Positions 53,339 through 64,000 of a DNA stretch of 64,000 bases are shown in pieces; position 1 is the stretch's first letter, and each line of letters starts with the position of its first letter. The stretch is taken from NCBI RefSeq assembly GCF_000004075.3, contig NC_026655.2:7130001-7194000 (forward strand), read 5' to 3'. Both the position numbers and the translations under genes were made by a program. This DNA comes from Cucumis sativus (Eukaryota > Streptophyta > Magnoliopsida > Cucurbitales > Cucurbitaceae). Under the pieces are notes generated by a model. The model saw only the letters and a list, made by a program, of their open reading frames with translations, searched no databases and had not been told where the DNA came from.

Positions 53339-54999
53339 TAAATAATAAAATCACTTTGCAGTGGTTACTAAATTTCCCTTTCATTGTATTACTTGAGTGC
53401 CAAAAGAGATCTTCAAAAATTTTAGAGATGTGTAGCTTGTTCGTTTCATTTGTAACCCAAGTGGCTTCTGCTATGAATTAGATGGTTATATCCTCAAGTT
53501 ATTGCTTGTACAAAATTAATTTTGAACACTGTTAAGCAATGAGGTTCATAAAATTTAACGAATAGAATTTGATTGACTTAGACACATTCAAATCAAAATA
53601 GATTAATCAGTTATATTTTTGAAGTAATTCTTTGGATAATAACAGAATATAGAATTGAATTTGCATAATTTGTATTTGACTTGGCTCTTAGTTCATGAGA
53701 CGTAGTGTAAACTCTACTACATATATAAAAGAATTCGTTTGATTTCCAAATCAAATTTGGTTGTAAAATACTCTTTGCTTCGTTGAAAATGTCAACAATT
53801 ATATGCACATGGAGGGCTGCTGGTTCAACTTATTTCTTCACTAGTCTCCTCCTCAAGATATATAAGCTTGCTGGTATGCACGATAGATGGTATGCACGAT
53901 AAATTTGTAATTTGGTAAAGAAAAATGGTATGCACGATAGAGAAGAAGAAAACACTAGTGTGTGCTTGCCACACAACCTTTTATGCTCAAGTCAATATGT
54001 AATAAATGGTCAAAGTGTAAGCTAGAAGTAGGAAGAAGTACTTATCTCAGGTGACGTTTATGGCCAATCTATTTATAGATGGGAGGACTTAGAGTTCTTA
54101 ATCGGAAAGAGATTAGCTAGGGAATGTTAATTGGAGCTTCACATGGAGTTAAAACTATGATCCACAAAAAGTGGCTCTTTGTGAAGGGAAAAGTACTGTG
54201 GTCTTGGCCTTGGCTTTGAAGACCGAGGTGAACAAGTTTAGGCTCTTAACTTGAGGCAAGCACATGGAGTTGTTTGCCCTGGATTGGCCTTAGCCTAGGC
54301 CTCCAAGATCGAGGTAGTCACCTTAGGCTGCTTGGCTCAATTTTGTCTCTTCTTTTGGTCTCCTACAGTCCTCTAAAAGACAATTGTTATGTTGGTTTTG
54401 CTGTTACTGTTAATATGCGATTATTTTTTCAAATAATGACTTATAACATTACAAATCTACTTCTAAACAATGATTGACACATAAATTTGTCAATTTAATG
54501 ATTAATTAATTTCTTTGATATGTTTTATAAATAAATATGAAACATTAAAAAAAAAAATCTACTAATCACAAACAACATGAATTTTTTGTGAAATATTGTC
54601 AAGCTTAACTAGATACATCAAATACACAAATTTGTGAAATAGTTTTCTAAATGGAAAAAAAAATGAAATGCAGAATCCAAAACTATTAACAATACATTCA
54701 TATATAAAAATAAAAAATAAAACAAAGAGCAATTCATAGTTTAGAATTATTGAATAAAAAAGTTTTCAAACTATGAAAATAGATAATTTATATCAGAAAA
54801 AATGTAGTTACTTCTGACATAGAGCTAACTCAAAACCCCTAATCCAATGAAATTTCTGGACATATAAACTTCATATGGTTTTTTGAACATATAAAATTCA
54901 CTTATGTATGAACTCATCTCCATACTTGAGTGATAACCTCCACAACACACAAGCAAAATGTACAAATGGAACATAGTCAAAGTCAGATTAGTAGTGATG
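53339..54999. other. Spacer between genes H and I, with an anonymous G+C-richer island
   Basis: About 53873-54380 is clearly less AT-rich than its surroundings. It starts with three copies of ggtatgcacgata (53873, 53889, 53927) and contains a TATA-like ctatttatagatgggagg at 54069-54086. This composition is like a decayed LTR but no matching partner, primer site or coding domain was seen. The 67-residue frame at 54274-54477 is not convincing. The rest is AT-rich with no gene. Confidence 0.4.
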
Positions 55000-55023
55000 G
55001 CCACACACATATATACTATATAG

Positions 55024-55031
55024 TATATATA
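55024..55031 (+). promoter_or_regulatory. TATA-like box upstream of gene I
   Basis: TATATATA followed by ggaccc, 223-230 bases before the gene I ATG and about 80 bases before the upstream frame at 55110. Position and isolation make it the best core-promoter candidate for this gene, but A/T runs are common here. Confidence 0.4.
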
Positions 55032-55109
55032 GGACCCATCTTTCCATCGCATTTTTTAGAAAATCATTTTTGCAGATTATTTTTCTTTTATTGCAGCAGA
55101 TTTTCAAAT

Positions 55110-55232
55110 ATGGCAGATGTGAACCAATATTTTGGCACCCATTATAATTCTTCTAATGATTGGCTTTTGGTTCATCAATATTCTCCCTCTGGACTATGGA
55201 GTTTCATTCCTAAGACAAGACTTCAACAATAA
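55110..55232 (+). other. Upstream open reading frame (40 codons) in the gene I leader
   Basis: ATG at 55110 opens a 40-residue frame (MADVNQYFGTHYN at the start, KTRLQQ at the end) that stops at 55230-55232, 21 bases before the gene I ATG. It lies between the TATA-like box and the main start, so a transcript starting near 55055 would carry it. An AG at 55095-55096 after a T-rich run could be an acceptor of a leader intron. The encoded peptide has no recognised family. Confidence 0.4.
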
Positions 55233-55253
55233 TTTAGCCGTTGATGCAAATAA

Positions 55254-58200
55254 ATGATGACATCCAATCATTTGTTTTTCCTCTGTTTGATACCTCTGTT
55301 TTTCGGACACTCAATCGCTGTCGACGTCTTAAAAGTAGAGCAGTCCATTAACGACACCCAAACAATTGTTTCAGCCGCCGAAAAGTTTGAATTGGGATTC
55401 TTCACTCAACCCAAGTCCTCAGATTTCAAGTATTTGGGAATATGGTACAAAGGCCTTCCCGACTATGTAGTTTGGGTCGCAAACAGAGACAACCCAGTTC
55501 TAAACTCCTCTGCCACTCTAATATTCAATACACATGGAAATTTAATTCTCGTCAATCAAACAGGTGATGTTTTTTGGTCTTCCAATTCAACAACTGCAGT
55601 TCAATATCCAATCGCTCAACTCCTAGATACAGGTAATTTCATATTGAGAGAATCAAATTCTGGACCTCAAAATTATGTGTGGCAGAGTTTTGACTATCCC
55701 TTTGATACTCTGTTACCGGGAATGAAACTCGGGTGGGACTCCAAAACCGGGCTTAACCGAAAGTTAATATCAAGAAGAAGTCAAACCGATCCTTCCTCTG
55801 GAGATCTCAGTTATGGAGTCAACACATATGGGCTTCCACAGCTTGTGGTTTGGAAAGGAAACCAGACGATGTTCAGAGGCGGGCCATGGTATGGAGATGG
55901 CTTTAGCCAATTTCGATCCAATATAGCGAACTACATCTATAATCCCTCATTTGAGATATCATATTCAATTAATGATTCAAACAATGGCCCTTCAAGAGCT
56001 GTGTTGGATTCAAGTGGTTCCGTTATATACTATGTGTGGATCGGAGGCGACAAAAAATGGGACGTAGCTTACACGTTTACAGGATCTGGGTGCAACGACT
56101 ACGAGTTATGTGGAAATTTTGGTCTTTGTAGTACTGTCTTAGTAGCAAGATGTGGTTGTTTGGATGGGTTTGAACAAAAATCAGCACAAAATTCTTCATA
56201 TGGGTGTGTGAGGAAGGATGAAAAGATTTGTAGAGAAGGAGAGGGGTTTAGAAAGATAAGTGATGTAAAATGGCCTGATTCCACAAAGAAATCAGTGAGA
56301 TTGAAAGTGGGTATTCACAATTGCGAGACAGAGTGCTTGAATGATTGTTCTTGCTTGGCCTACGGAAAACTTGAAGCTCCTGATATCGGACCTGCCTGTG
56401 TCACATGGTTTGACAAATTGATTGATGTCAGATTTGTTCGTGATGTTGGAACTGGAAATGATCTGTTTGTGAGAGTGGCTGCTTCAGAATTAGGTACTAA
56501 TTTAGCTGCTTCTCTTCATTTTTCACCTTAAATTCAAATGAAAAACTCATTATCTTTTTTTATGTATTTTTGGGACTGTAGAACGGAGTGTAAGGAAGAG
56601 TATAATAGTTCCAGTGGTAGTGCCAATCATATCAGTCTTAATCTTCTTGGCTACAATCAGCTTTTATATCGTTAGGAATGTAAGAAGAAGAGCAAAAGGT
56701 ACCGAAAGCTTTCCTCTGCATTCAACGGAATCTTACGTTTTTCTTTTCTTTTCATCATTTTTATTTATCTTCAAGTAGCAGCAGACAATGGAGTTACAAT
56801 CACTGAGGATCTCATTCATGAGAATGAACTTGAGATGCCAATTGCAGTAATTGAAGCTGCTACTAACAATTTCTCAATTTCTAATAAGATAGGCAAAGGT
56901 GGTTTCGGACCGGTTTATAAGGTACGTACTCATCTACTCTTAGTCTTGTCTACACCTTTCTTAGATGATTGATTGGATATCTCTTCAGTGTTAGTAACTA
57001 TTTTGGTTTTGAAAATTAAGCCTTCAAAAACTAAAATCAAAACATAAAATGATTACTTGAGACCAATCAACGAACATTTTGGAAAGTTCGTAGTATTTTC
57101 TCTCTTCTACTACTCCATGTAGCGTTGATTTACAGGGGAGACTCTCATCCGGACAAGAAATTGCAGTAAAGAAGCTAGCAGAAAGATCACGTCAAGGATT
57201 GGAGGAGTTTAAAAATGAGGTTCATTTCATTTCCCAACTTCAACATCGAAACCTCGTCAAACTTCTTGGTTTCTGCATCCATGAGGAAGAAACATTGCTT
57301 ATTTATGAATACATGCCAAACAAAAGTTTGGACTACTTCCTTTTTGGTTCGTAATTTTCTCTTTTAGTTTAGTTTTACTATTCTCTAACTACCAGATTTT
57401 CAAAACAATGATATTATCTAAAACCTTTAAAATAGATGACAGAAGACGTTCTTTACTCAATTGGCAAATGAGAATTGATATCATAATTGGCATAGCTCGA
57501 GGACTACTTTATCTTCATCGAGATTCAAGACTTCGGATAATTCATAGAGATCTTAAAGCTGCAAATATTTTATTAGACAGCGAAATGAAGCCAAAGATTT
57601 CAGACTTTGGAATTGCACGCATGTTTGGCGAATATCAAATGGAAACAAAAACAAACACAGTTGTTGGAACCTAGTGAGTATGAGGAACATTACTATTGAG
57701 ATCTTCATGTATTTGATTTTTTTGTTTTTCCTAAGATTTTAACGCATAATATTTGATGAGACATTATTGTTATTGTTATTGTGCAGTGGTTATATGTCTC
57801 CAGAATATATAATGGAAGGTTGTTTTTCATTCAAATCAGATGTTTACAGCTTTGGAGTTATACTTTTAGAGATAGTTTGCGGCAAAAGGAACCATGGTTT
57901 TCTTCACTCAGAACATAATCTGAATCTTCTCGGACACGTAAGTATAGAGAAATTACCACCACCTTGTCGAATAAACTAAGAGAGATTTTTGTACTGATCG
58001 TATCAAATCGGTATCCCTCTCAGGCATGGAAGCTTTGGAATGAAGGGAAAACTTTCAAATTAATAGATGGAGTGTTGGGTGATCAATTTGAAGAATGCGA
58101 AGCACTGAAATACATAAACGTTGGACTTTTATGTGTTCAAGCACATCCGGAAGAGAGACCAATTATGTCATCCGTGCTTTCGATGTTAGAAAATGATAAC

Positions 58201-58326
58201 ATGTCGTTGATCCATCCAAAAGAGCCTGGGTTTTATGGGGAAAGATTTGTATTATCTTCTAATATTAACTCATTGTCTTCTACTTCTAATAATGTTACTA
58301 TTACATTGTTAGAGGATGGTCGTTGA
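55254..58326 (+). CDS. Gene I: G-type lectin S-receptor-like Ser/Thr kinase (SD1 class), divergent subgroup, 7 exons
   Basis: Exons: 55254-56493, 56582-56698, 56785-56921, 57136-57346, 57436-57673, 57787-57937, 58024-58326, giving 798 aa. Two adjacent ATGs (55254, 55257) start [18 protein letters not shown], a signal peptide with cleavage likely after HSIA. Domains: B-lectin with [11 protein letters not shown]-like [16 protein letters not shown] with [11 protein letters not shown] (to about residue 413), membrane helix, kinase with [10 protein letters not shown] (Lys for the usual Glu in the glycine loop, tolerated in kinases), ATP Lys510, catalytic Asp607 in [12 protein letters not shown] (sisters A-H have HRDLKVSN), DFGIAR, SPEY. 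No lesion was seen. With J it forms a separate subgroup. The acceptor of exon 3 is a triple tagcagcag, each AG in frame. The leader carries a 40-codon upstream frame. Confidence 0.9.
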
Positions 58327-58660
58327 TACTAACAACAGTGCATAAATTATGTAACTACATCACTCATCAAACTTTAGTAGAAAAATAAATAGAAAATGTG
58401 TGAGAGCTGGGAGATTCCAACTTTTGATTTCTCAATTGGTAGTATATGTATAGGTTGACATTCAAATAAAATAGATGGATTGGTGTTTAATTAGAATTAC
58501 TAGGTTGGATTTAGTTAACAAGTAAACTAAGGTTAATAAAATTGATTTGTCATCCAACATTTCACCATAAAGTGCATATTTTCTTAAACATCAACTTCAA
58601 TACCAAGGTGATAATTCAAGCATTATATTAAAATCATGGAGAGAGAAAAAAGAGATGGAA
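58327..58660. other. Downstream flank of gene I
   Basis: Should contain the gene I 3' UTR. No gene or repeat was recognised. Confidence 0.4.
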
Positions 58661-58868
58661 TTGTCAAAAATAGTAAATTTTACAAAACATTTACAATATA
58701 TAGCCAAAATCTCACATTCTATAAATAATAATAGACATTCATAACCACTAATGTGTATCTATAAGTGACATTGATAAATAGTGATAGAAGTTTATTCGTT
58801 TATTGATAGAATCCAAAATTTTGCTATACGCCGTAAATATTTTATTTTGTTTTGCTATTTTTAAAAAT
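58661..58868. repeat. Dispersed palindromic repeat family 1, copy
   Basis: Left ttgtcaaaaatagtaaatt with ttacaaaacatttacaat and attctataaataa; right ttgatagaatccaaaatttt with gctatacgccgtaaatat and ttttgctatttttaaaaa. The arms pair as approximate inverted repeats over about 200 bp. Confidence 0.65.
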
Positions 58869-58886
58869 GTAAAAAAAAAAAAAAAA

Positions 58887-59773
58887 TAGGCTAAATTATA
58901 TATTAAAAAAATGCATATGATCTTTGAACTTTGTGGTTTGTGTAAAAAATACCAATAAACTATCAAAAGTTTCAAAAATGTCCTCAAACTTTTAAAAATT
59001 AAAGGATTAAAAAATACAAAACTGTTAAAATTTTGTTTAAAAAAGGTATGAATTATTGAAAAGTTTCATAAATACCCAAACTTTAAAAAAAAACACTCTT
59101 ATTAATTCAATTTTTGCATCACGTTTCCTAGCACCCGATAGAAAAACCAAAATTTTAAGTCAAAACTATAGTTTAAACTTACATAGCTACGTTGATAGTT
59201 CTATCGATATTTTCACATCTCCATGAATTCGATAAAATTAAGACTTTGATATATTCATTGACATCAATATTTTAAACTTGGTCAAAACATTGGATTCCAC
59301 AAAATCTCACAAAATTCCAAAATAAAATTTTCTTCCTACAACATATTAGAACAATAGTTAGTCAAATAGAAGAATATCACATTCATAGATCTGTAAGGTT
59401 ATCAATGTGTGTTAATAGTCAAATATATATTTTTAATTGACAATTAACATATGTTAATTACAACCGTAACTATTAAGATTGATTGTATTTGTGATCTATC
59501 ACCCTATGTTAATAGTCAAATAAATTTAAAACTGTGGTTTTAACTTAAAATTTTGGTTGGTGAGAAAATTAATGTGAAAATTGGATCAATTATAGTATTT
59601 TTTTTAAACTTAATTTAACCTCAAGGGTATTTATGAAACTTTATAATTGAGAGAACTTTAATAGTTTTCTTACTGTAAAGATATTTTTGAACCAATTTTA
59701 AAAGTTCAAAACTATTTTTAAAAGTTAAAAGGTACTCAAGTATTTATTTTAGTATTTATTGTAAATTAACCTA
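58887..59773. mobile_element. Fold-back (long terminal inverted repeat) element, about 890 bp
   Basis: The left end taggctaaattata and the right end, read on the other strand, taggttaatttaca match, and the similarity continues inward for close to 290 bases with indels: gtttcataaataccc occurs at about 59064-59078 and, inverted, at about 59628-59642, and aaccaaaattttaagt occurs at about 59144-59159 with its inverse near 59548-59563. No open frame lies between. A possible TA duplication flanks it. This is probably a non-autonomous DNA element of MITE or fold-back type. A related arm lies at about 6435-6670. Confidence 0.6.
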
Positions 59774-61070
59774 TAAAATATTTAGGGAAATTGAGTTGTA
59801 ATTTTATAATAAAGATCTCAATCTATTTTAAAACTAATATAATTCAACTAACCTAACAAAGTGAATTTTAGGTTTCAAATCTCTCCAATTGTGTACTCAT
59901 TTTGTTTCTTAACACAAAAATGAAAAACATGGTTTCTCTACTCATCATTCATCATTCCCCCAACCCACTTGTTATGTGTAATGCATATTATAATTTTAGG
60001 GTAAGGTCAAATATTCCTAAAAGAATATTGTCTAAAAGGGTTGTCTCATTATACATTAGAGAATAATAGTTTACATATTGAAATTTCTACGGGCACAGGA
60101 AATTGCTTAATGGTCACCTATTAATGAATCCATTAAAATAGTCCTTCTCTTGATCTTCTTTGATAATAATATAATTTAAAATGAATTCATGAATTCATCA
60201 ACACAACATTTCCCTTACTGATCTTATGTTTCTTTGATGTTACGTTGATAATAAAAACCACCCAATAGATATATTTCACATAAATACATATCAATTATTA
60301 ACTTCAACACACTTTGACACATTAAAAAATTCATACAACACATTTCTTCGCTTTGTAAAGTGATGCTGATCAGTGTGAAACGTAATATCAACTATACAAT
60401 ATGAATTGACTTGATCCATTAAATTAATTTAAATTTTCTGTTTATAAATATATATATAAATTAATTCATTATTAATTTATAAGTTTCAACATGTTAACAT
60501 CTACATATAATATTTTACACTACCATATTTTTCTTAGTTAGACTTAGACTCATCAATAATCAATGACATAAAACATTATTAACAAATTAAGAAAATTGTA
60601 TTTGTATTCATATCAAATTTTTAAGAACTATTTATAAGTTGAATTAAATGATGTGATAGTTAAACAAACGTTAATTAATTAATAATAAAATCTCAGTGAC
60701 TTATAATTTCAAATTTGCATCGAATAATCTCCCATGTTAGTTTCACACACTTAATGGAAGAATGAACTACGACATCAACAATGTACTATAAAGAGAAGCA
60801 ATTGCAATGGAAAAATGGCCAAGAAGTGGACTAACTAACACATTAAATTCGAGTTTACCAAGCAGTTCTATTAGAGTACTATTACAAATAGATGCCCGCA
60901 TTGATATTGGTTGTTTCGAATTATCAACGTTGCATTTAGGGTTGATTTGAGAATTTTAAAAACAAATATGTAAGATATACTTAGTTGATTGATTTGAGTG
61001 TTTGATGAGATTGGTTGTGAGGGCACACACGTACCAAATTATTTTTGGAGAGTTGCACCATATGACAAAA

Positions 61071-61255
61071 TCATCTAGAAAAAAATAGTTCATAACACCT
61101 TTTTTATATATATACATATTGCGAATATGACAAGCAATTAGTGATATTGACTATCAGAGGATTATCGACTTTTAAATTTGCTACGTTTGTAATTTAGAAA
61201 ATGTAGTGACATGGAAATCATAAATTTTTTTTGCTATTTTTGCAAGCGCCCCTTA
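61071..61255. repeat. Dispersed repeat family 2, copy 2
   Basis: Direct-orientation partner of 39364-39560, with shared words in the same order (agttcata, tattgcgaatatgaca, gtaatttagaaaatgtag, gctatttttgcaag). It ends just before ccccttattttcg, as the other copy ends before cccctattttttt. Confidence 0.6.
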
Positions 61256-61390
61256 TTTTCGATATCAAAATTTAATATTAGGACGTAAAAAATAACAACC
61301 TAAATATATGATAGACACTAGTATATACTTATTAGTAAATTAAATAGATAGTGATAGAAGTCTATTAAATAGAAAAAAGAAAGGAAAATG

Positions 61391-61588
61391 GTAAAAAATA
61401 GTAAATTTGGTAAAATATTTACGACATATAACAAAATTTTCAGATTCTATCAATAATAGAATTTGATAGACACTAATATATGCTTCTATGAGTGACATTG
61501 ATAGACAGTGATAGAAATCTATCAGTTTCTATCATTGATAGAATTCAAAATTTTGCTATAACTTGTAAATATTTTAATTTATTTTGCG
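61391..61588. repeat. Dispersed palindromic repeat family 1, copy
   Basis: Left gtaaaaaatagtaaatttgg with aaatatttacgacatataac and gattctatcaataatag; right tctatcattgatagaattc with aaaattttgctataacttg and taaatattttaatttatt. This is the clearest palindromic copy, with a repeated tctatc/gatag centre. Confidence 0.65.
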
Positions 61589-61772
61589 AGAAGAAACATA
61601 TAAAAAGTAAAACATAATTTAATGGTATATAGTCATTTTTTTTAGTACAAATGAGAACATAAGATTATTTGAACCACGAACTTTTTGGTCTCCAACTTTC
61701 ATTGATATAAGTTAAGCTAACCTCTTGTTGACTAGTAATATAGTTACTTATTAGCAGACTTTAATATAAGAA

Positions 61773-64000
61773 TTAACGACCGTGTAGCAATGTTACGGTA
61801 ACATTATTGATGGAGGATGCATGGTGATCACTAGATGATGAATGAATGTCAGATACTATAAACCTTTCCTCATAGAATCCAGGTCGTTGAGGAAGTATTA
61901 GTTGCATTTTTTCATTCTCTAACATTGAAAACACAGTTGACATAGTTGGTCTTTCTTCTGGACGACTTTGAACACATAGCAACCCGATATTTATATATCT
62001 TAAAGCTTCATGTTTATCCCATTCATCCTCCAACATTATATCGATGATCTCCAATGCCCTTCCTTCGTTCCAAAGTTTCCATGCCTAAAACAATTTCATT
62101 CTGTCACGATCGATAATCATAGTTGGGAAAAACAGTATGTTTATTTAAACATAATGCCTGTTTTTTGTTCGTATTATATACTTACATGTCCAAGAAGATT
62201 TAGTCGATGCTCTGGATGAAAAAAACCTTTGTTCTTCTTGCCACTGACTATCTCTAAAACCATGACTCCAAAGCTGAAAACATCAGACTTTACTGAAAAT
62301 AAGCCGTCTATTGCATATTCTGGAGGCATATATCCACTGCATTAGCCATGTTGAAAAGCTTTAAATCACATAAACTAAAAGAAATAAACGTAAAATAGTA
62401 AAGAAAGTGAAAGTGATATTTGTACTCACTAAGTTCCAACAACCCTTTTTGTTTTTGTTTCTGTTTGATCTTCACCAAACATGCGTGCCATGCCAAAGTC
62501 TGAAATTTTCGGTTTCATTTCACTATCCAAGAGAATATTGGCTGCTTTAAGATCTCTATGTATTATTCTAAGTCTCGAATCTTGATGAAGATATAGAAGT
62601 CCTCGAGCTATACCCATTATGATATCAATTCTCTTCGGCCAGTTAAGTATAGAACGCCTTTGATCATCTATTACAATGGATTTAGGCCATGTTAATCAGT
62701 GATCATTTGGAAAGAAACAGAAAAGAAAAGTTTAAAAGATAGTTGGAACCGATCAAAAAATTAAAATAAAAGTAAAATATAGTTTAATGGGTCAATCATA
62801 ATTATAGATAAAGGAAAGATTGTAAATGGTACGAACCAAAAAGGAAGCAGTCCAAACTTTTGTTTGGCAAGTACTCATAGATTAGTAATATTTCTTCCTG
62901 GTGGATGCAATAACCAAGAAGCTTCACAAGATTTCGATGTTGAAGTTGAGAAATAAAAATTACTTCATTTTTGAATTCTTGCAGCCCTTGACCTGATCTT
63001 TCAGCTAGTTTTTTTACTGCAATTTCTTGCCCACTTGGAAGCCTTCCCTGGATAATCAATTTCACATATTCAACAAATTAAGAAAATAACAAACACAATA
63101 CTAATTAATTCTAAACAACTCGAAGCTATTTGGGCTCTACCGTGTCTGTTTGAACAAGGGAGAGTATTGTATATTTGGACACCTTGTCATGAAGCTTTGC
63201 AATGATATAATATTGTCCACACTCCTAACATAAATTTTCATAACTTTTGTTTTTGGTTTGAATAAAACTCCATTCCTAAATGATGCATCCCCGCAAATAA
63301 ACCAAACTAACTGCCAAAATAATAGAAATTAAAACTAACAAAACAACAACCAATTACAAATTAACTTGGTACAGTACATAATATGAACTCATAATCATCT
63401 TCTTTAGTTAGCCAACTGTGGAACCTTGATCCAGTTCTCAAAAATTGATGTTCTAATTTCATCCATTGAATCTAGTTTTTAAGATATTAGGAACAAGTTC
63501 GAAAAAGTTAAAAGAGTACCATATAAACAGCTCCAAAACCACCCTCTCCTATCTTGTTAGAAATTGAAAAATTTTCTGTAGCAGCTTCAACAACACCAAT
63601 AGGCATCTCAAGTTTATTTTCATGTATTGGAGGCTCCATTACTATAACAACTTCATCATTTCCTACATGAGATTTAGTTGCAAATATAGCAATTCTATAT
63701 AAATTCAAAATAGTGCAATTTATGAACAAATTTAAACGATATTGACAGAAAGAGGAAAAAGGTTTACCGTTAGCTCTTCTCTTAATAAGAAAGCAGCCCC
63801 CAACTAATAAAGCCAAAAAGATTGTCACTGAAACGATCGGCACAGCCACAACCACAGCGACGTTACGCTTTTCATCATCGGATTCAGCAGCATTACGCTT
63901 TCCATCATCCGATTGGACCGATTCTACAAATCCAAAAACAGAGCTAAATAATCAAAACGAACTCAAATTTTCTTTCTTCTTTTCATACAAAATTAGCAAG
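61773..64000 (-). CDS. Gene J: SD1-type receptor-like kinase, partial (exon 1 beyond the right edge)
   Basis: Exons in the window, coding order: 63923-63768 (membrane helix), 63662-63520, 63047-62837, 62667-62430, 62336-62186, 62084-61773 (stop TAA), 1211 coding bases for the helix, juxtamembrane region and the whole kinase. The ectodomain exon must lie past 64000, since exon 2 begins in phase with the family donor. Kinase: [10 protein letters not shown] (Met where others have Lys at the end of the glycine-loop strand), [34 protein letters not shown]; catalytic residues are all present. The outer juxtamembrane part before the helix contains a near-duplicate, [10 protein letters not shown] then SDDEKRNVA, encoded by a short tandem duplication. 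Intron 3 is long (472 bases). Groups with gene I. Confidence 0.88.

Larger units (their letters stand above)
59774..61772. other. Spacer between gene I and gene J, AT-rich with dispersed repeats
   Basis: Apart from the two repeat copies listed separately (61071-61255 and 61391-61588), the 2-kb stretch is AT-rich and shows no gene, RNA or clear terminal repeats. A phrase near 61650-61740 (gtacaaatgagaacataag, gaaccacgaac) resembles the box B-containing relic near 32400. Confidence 0.4.

Overview
This is a nuclear window from a dicot plant. The genes have many GT-AG introns, the intergenic DNA is very AT-rich with MITE-like and retrotransposon relics, and the proteins are plant-specific families. 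The gene family wording and the dispersed A/T-rich palindromes resemble what I know of cucurbit genomes (cucumber or melon type). That assignment is an inference and was not checked.

Layout. Positions 1-10719 hold no supported intact gene. They contain a degenerate tandem-repeat tract (about 1.16-2.02 kb), a diverged LTR-like sequence with a 5S rRNA-like core (about 2.02-2.40 kb, Cassandra-like), a broken LINE fragment (about 5.15-5.66 kb) and a hAT-like MITE (about 9.68-10.0 kb). Next comes one complete MATE transporter gene on the + strand (10720-15438, 7 exons, 496 aa, DTX40-like). The rest, 16.4-64.0 kb, is a cluster of G-type lectin S-receptor-like Ser/Thr kinases (SD1 class, At4g27290-like). 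I could place every exon boundary in seven complete genes, here called A (-, 16369-19552), B (-, 21526-24743), D (+, 28934-32063), E (-, 33961-37137), F (-, 43741-47172), H (+, 50231-53338) and I (+, 55254-58326). An eighth, J (-, from 61773), runs off the right edge. Two pseudogenes, C (26755-27973) and G (about 47727-49144), and a 5'-end scrap (about 28338-28430) are decayed copies.

The intact receptors share one plan: signal peptide, bulb-type (mannose-binding-like) lectin domain, S-locus glycoprotein domain with an EGF-like cysteine cluster, PAN/apple domain, one transmembrane helix and an RD-type kinase. The first exon carries the whole ectodomain, a second the membrane helix, and the kinase is split over the others in a fixed pattern (exon 4 always 211 nt, exon 5 238 nt, exon 6 151 nt). 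By sequence, including introns, the genes fall into groups A/B/C/G/H, D/E/F and I/J. Order and orientation point to repeated tandem and inverted duplication followed by decay.

The best second-look items are small and specific. Gene D has lost the family start codon (ATG to GTG, also in pseudogene C) and has Lys in place of the kinase APE glutamate. Gene A has a GC-AG intron and a duplicated decoy of the exon 4 acceptor. Gene B has lost one intron. Genes E, H and I have tandem in-frame splice sites. A 32-bp exact copy of a receptor-kinase intron sits inside the MATE intron. I did not find a system that I would call wholly undescribed; the novelty here is in gene-cluster evolution.
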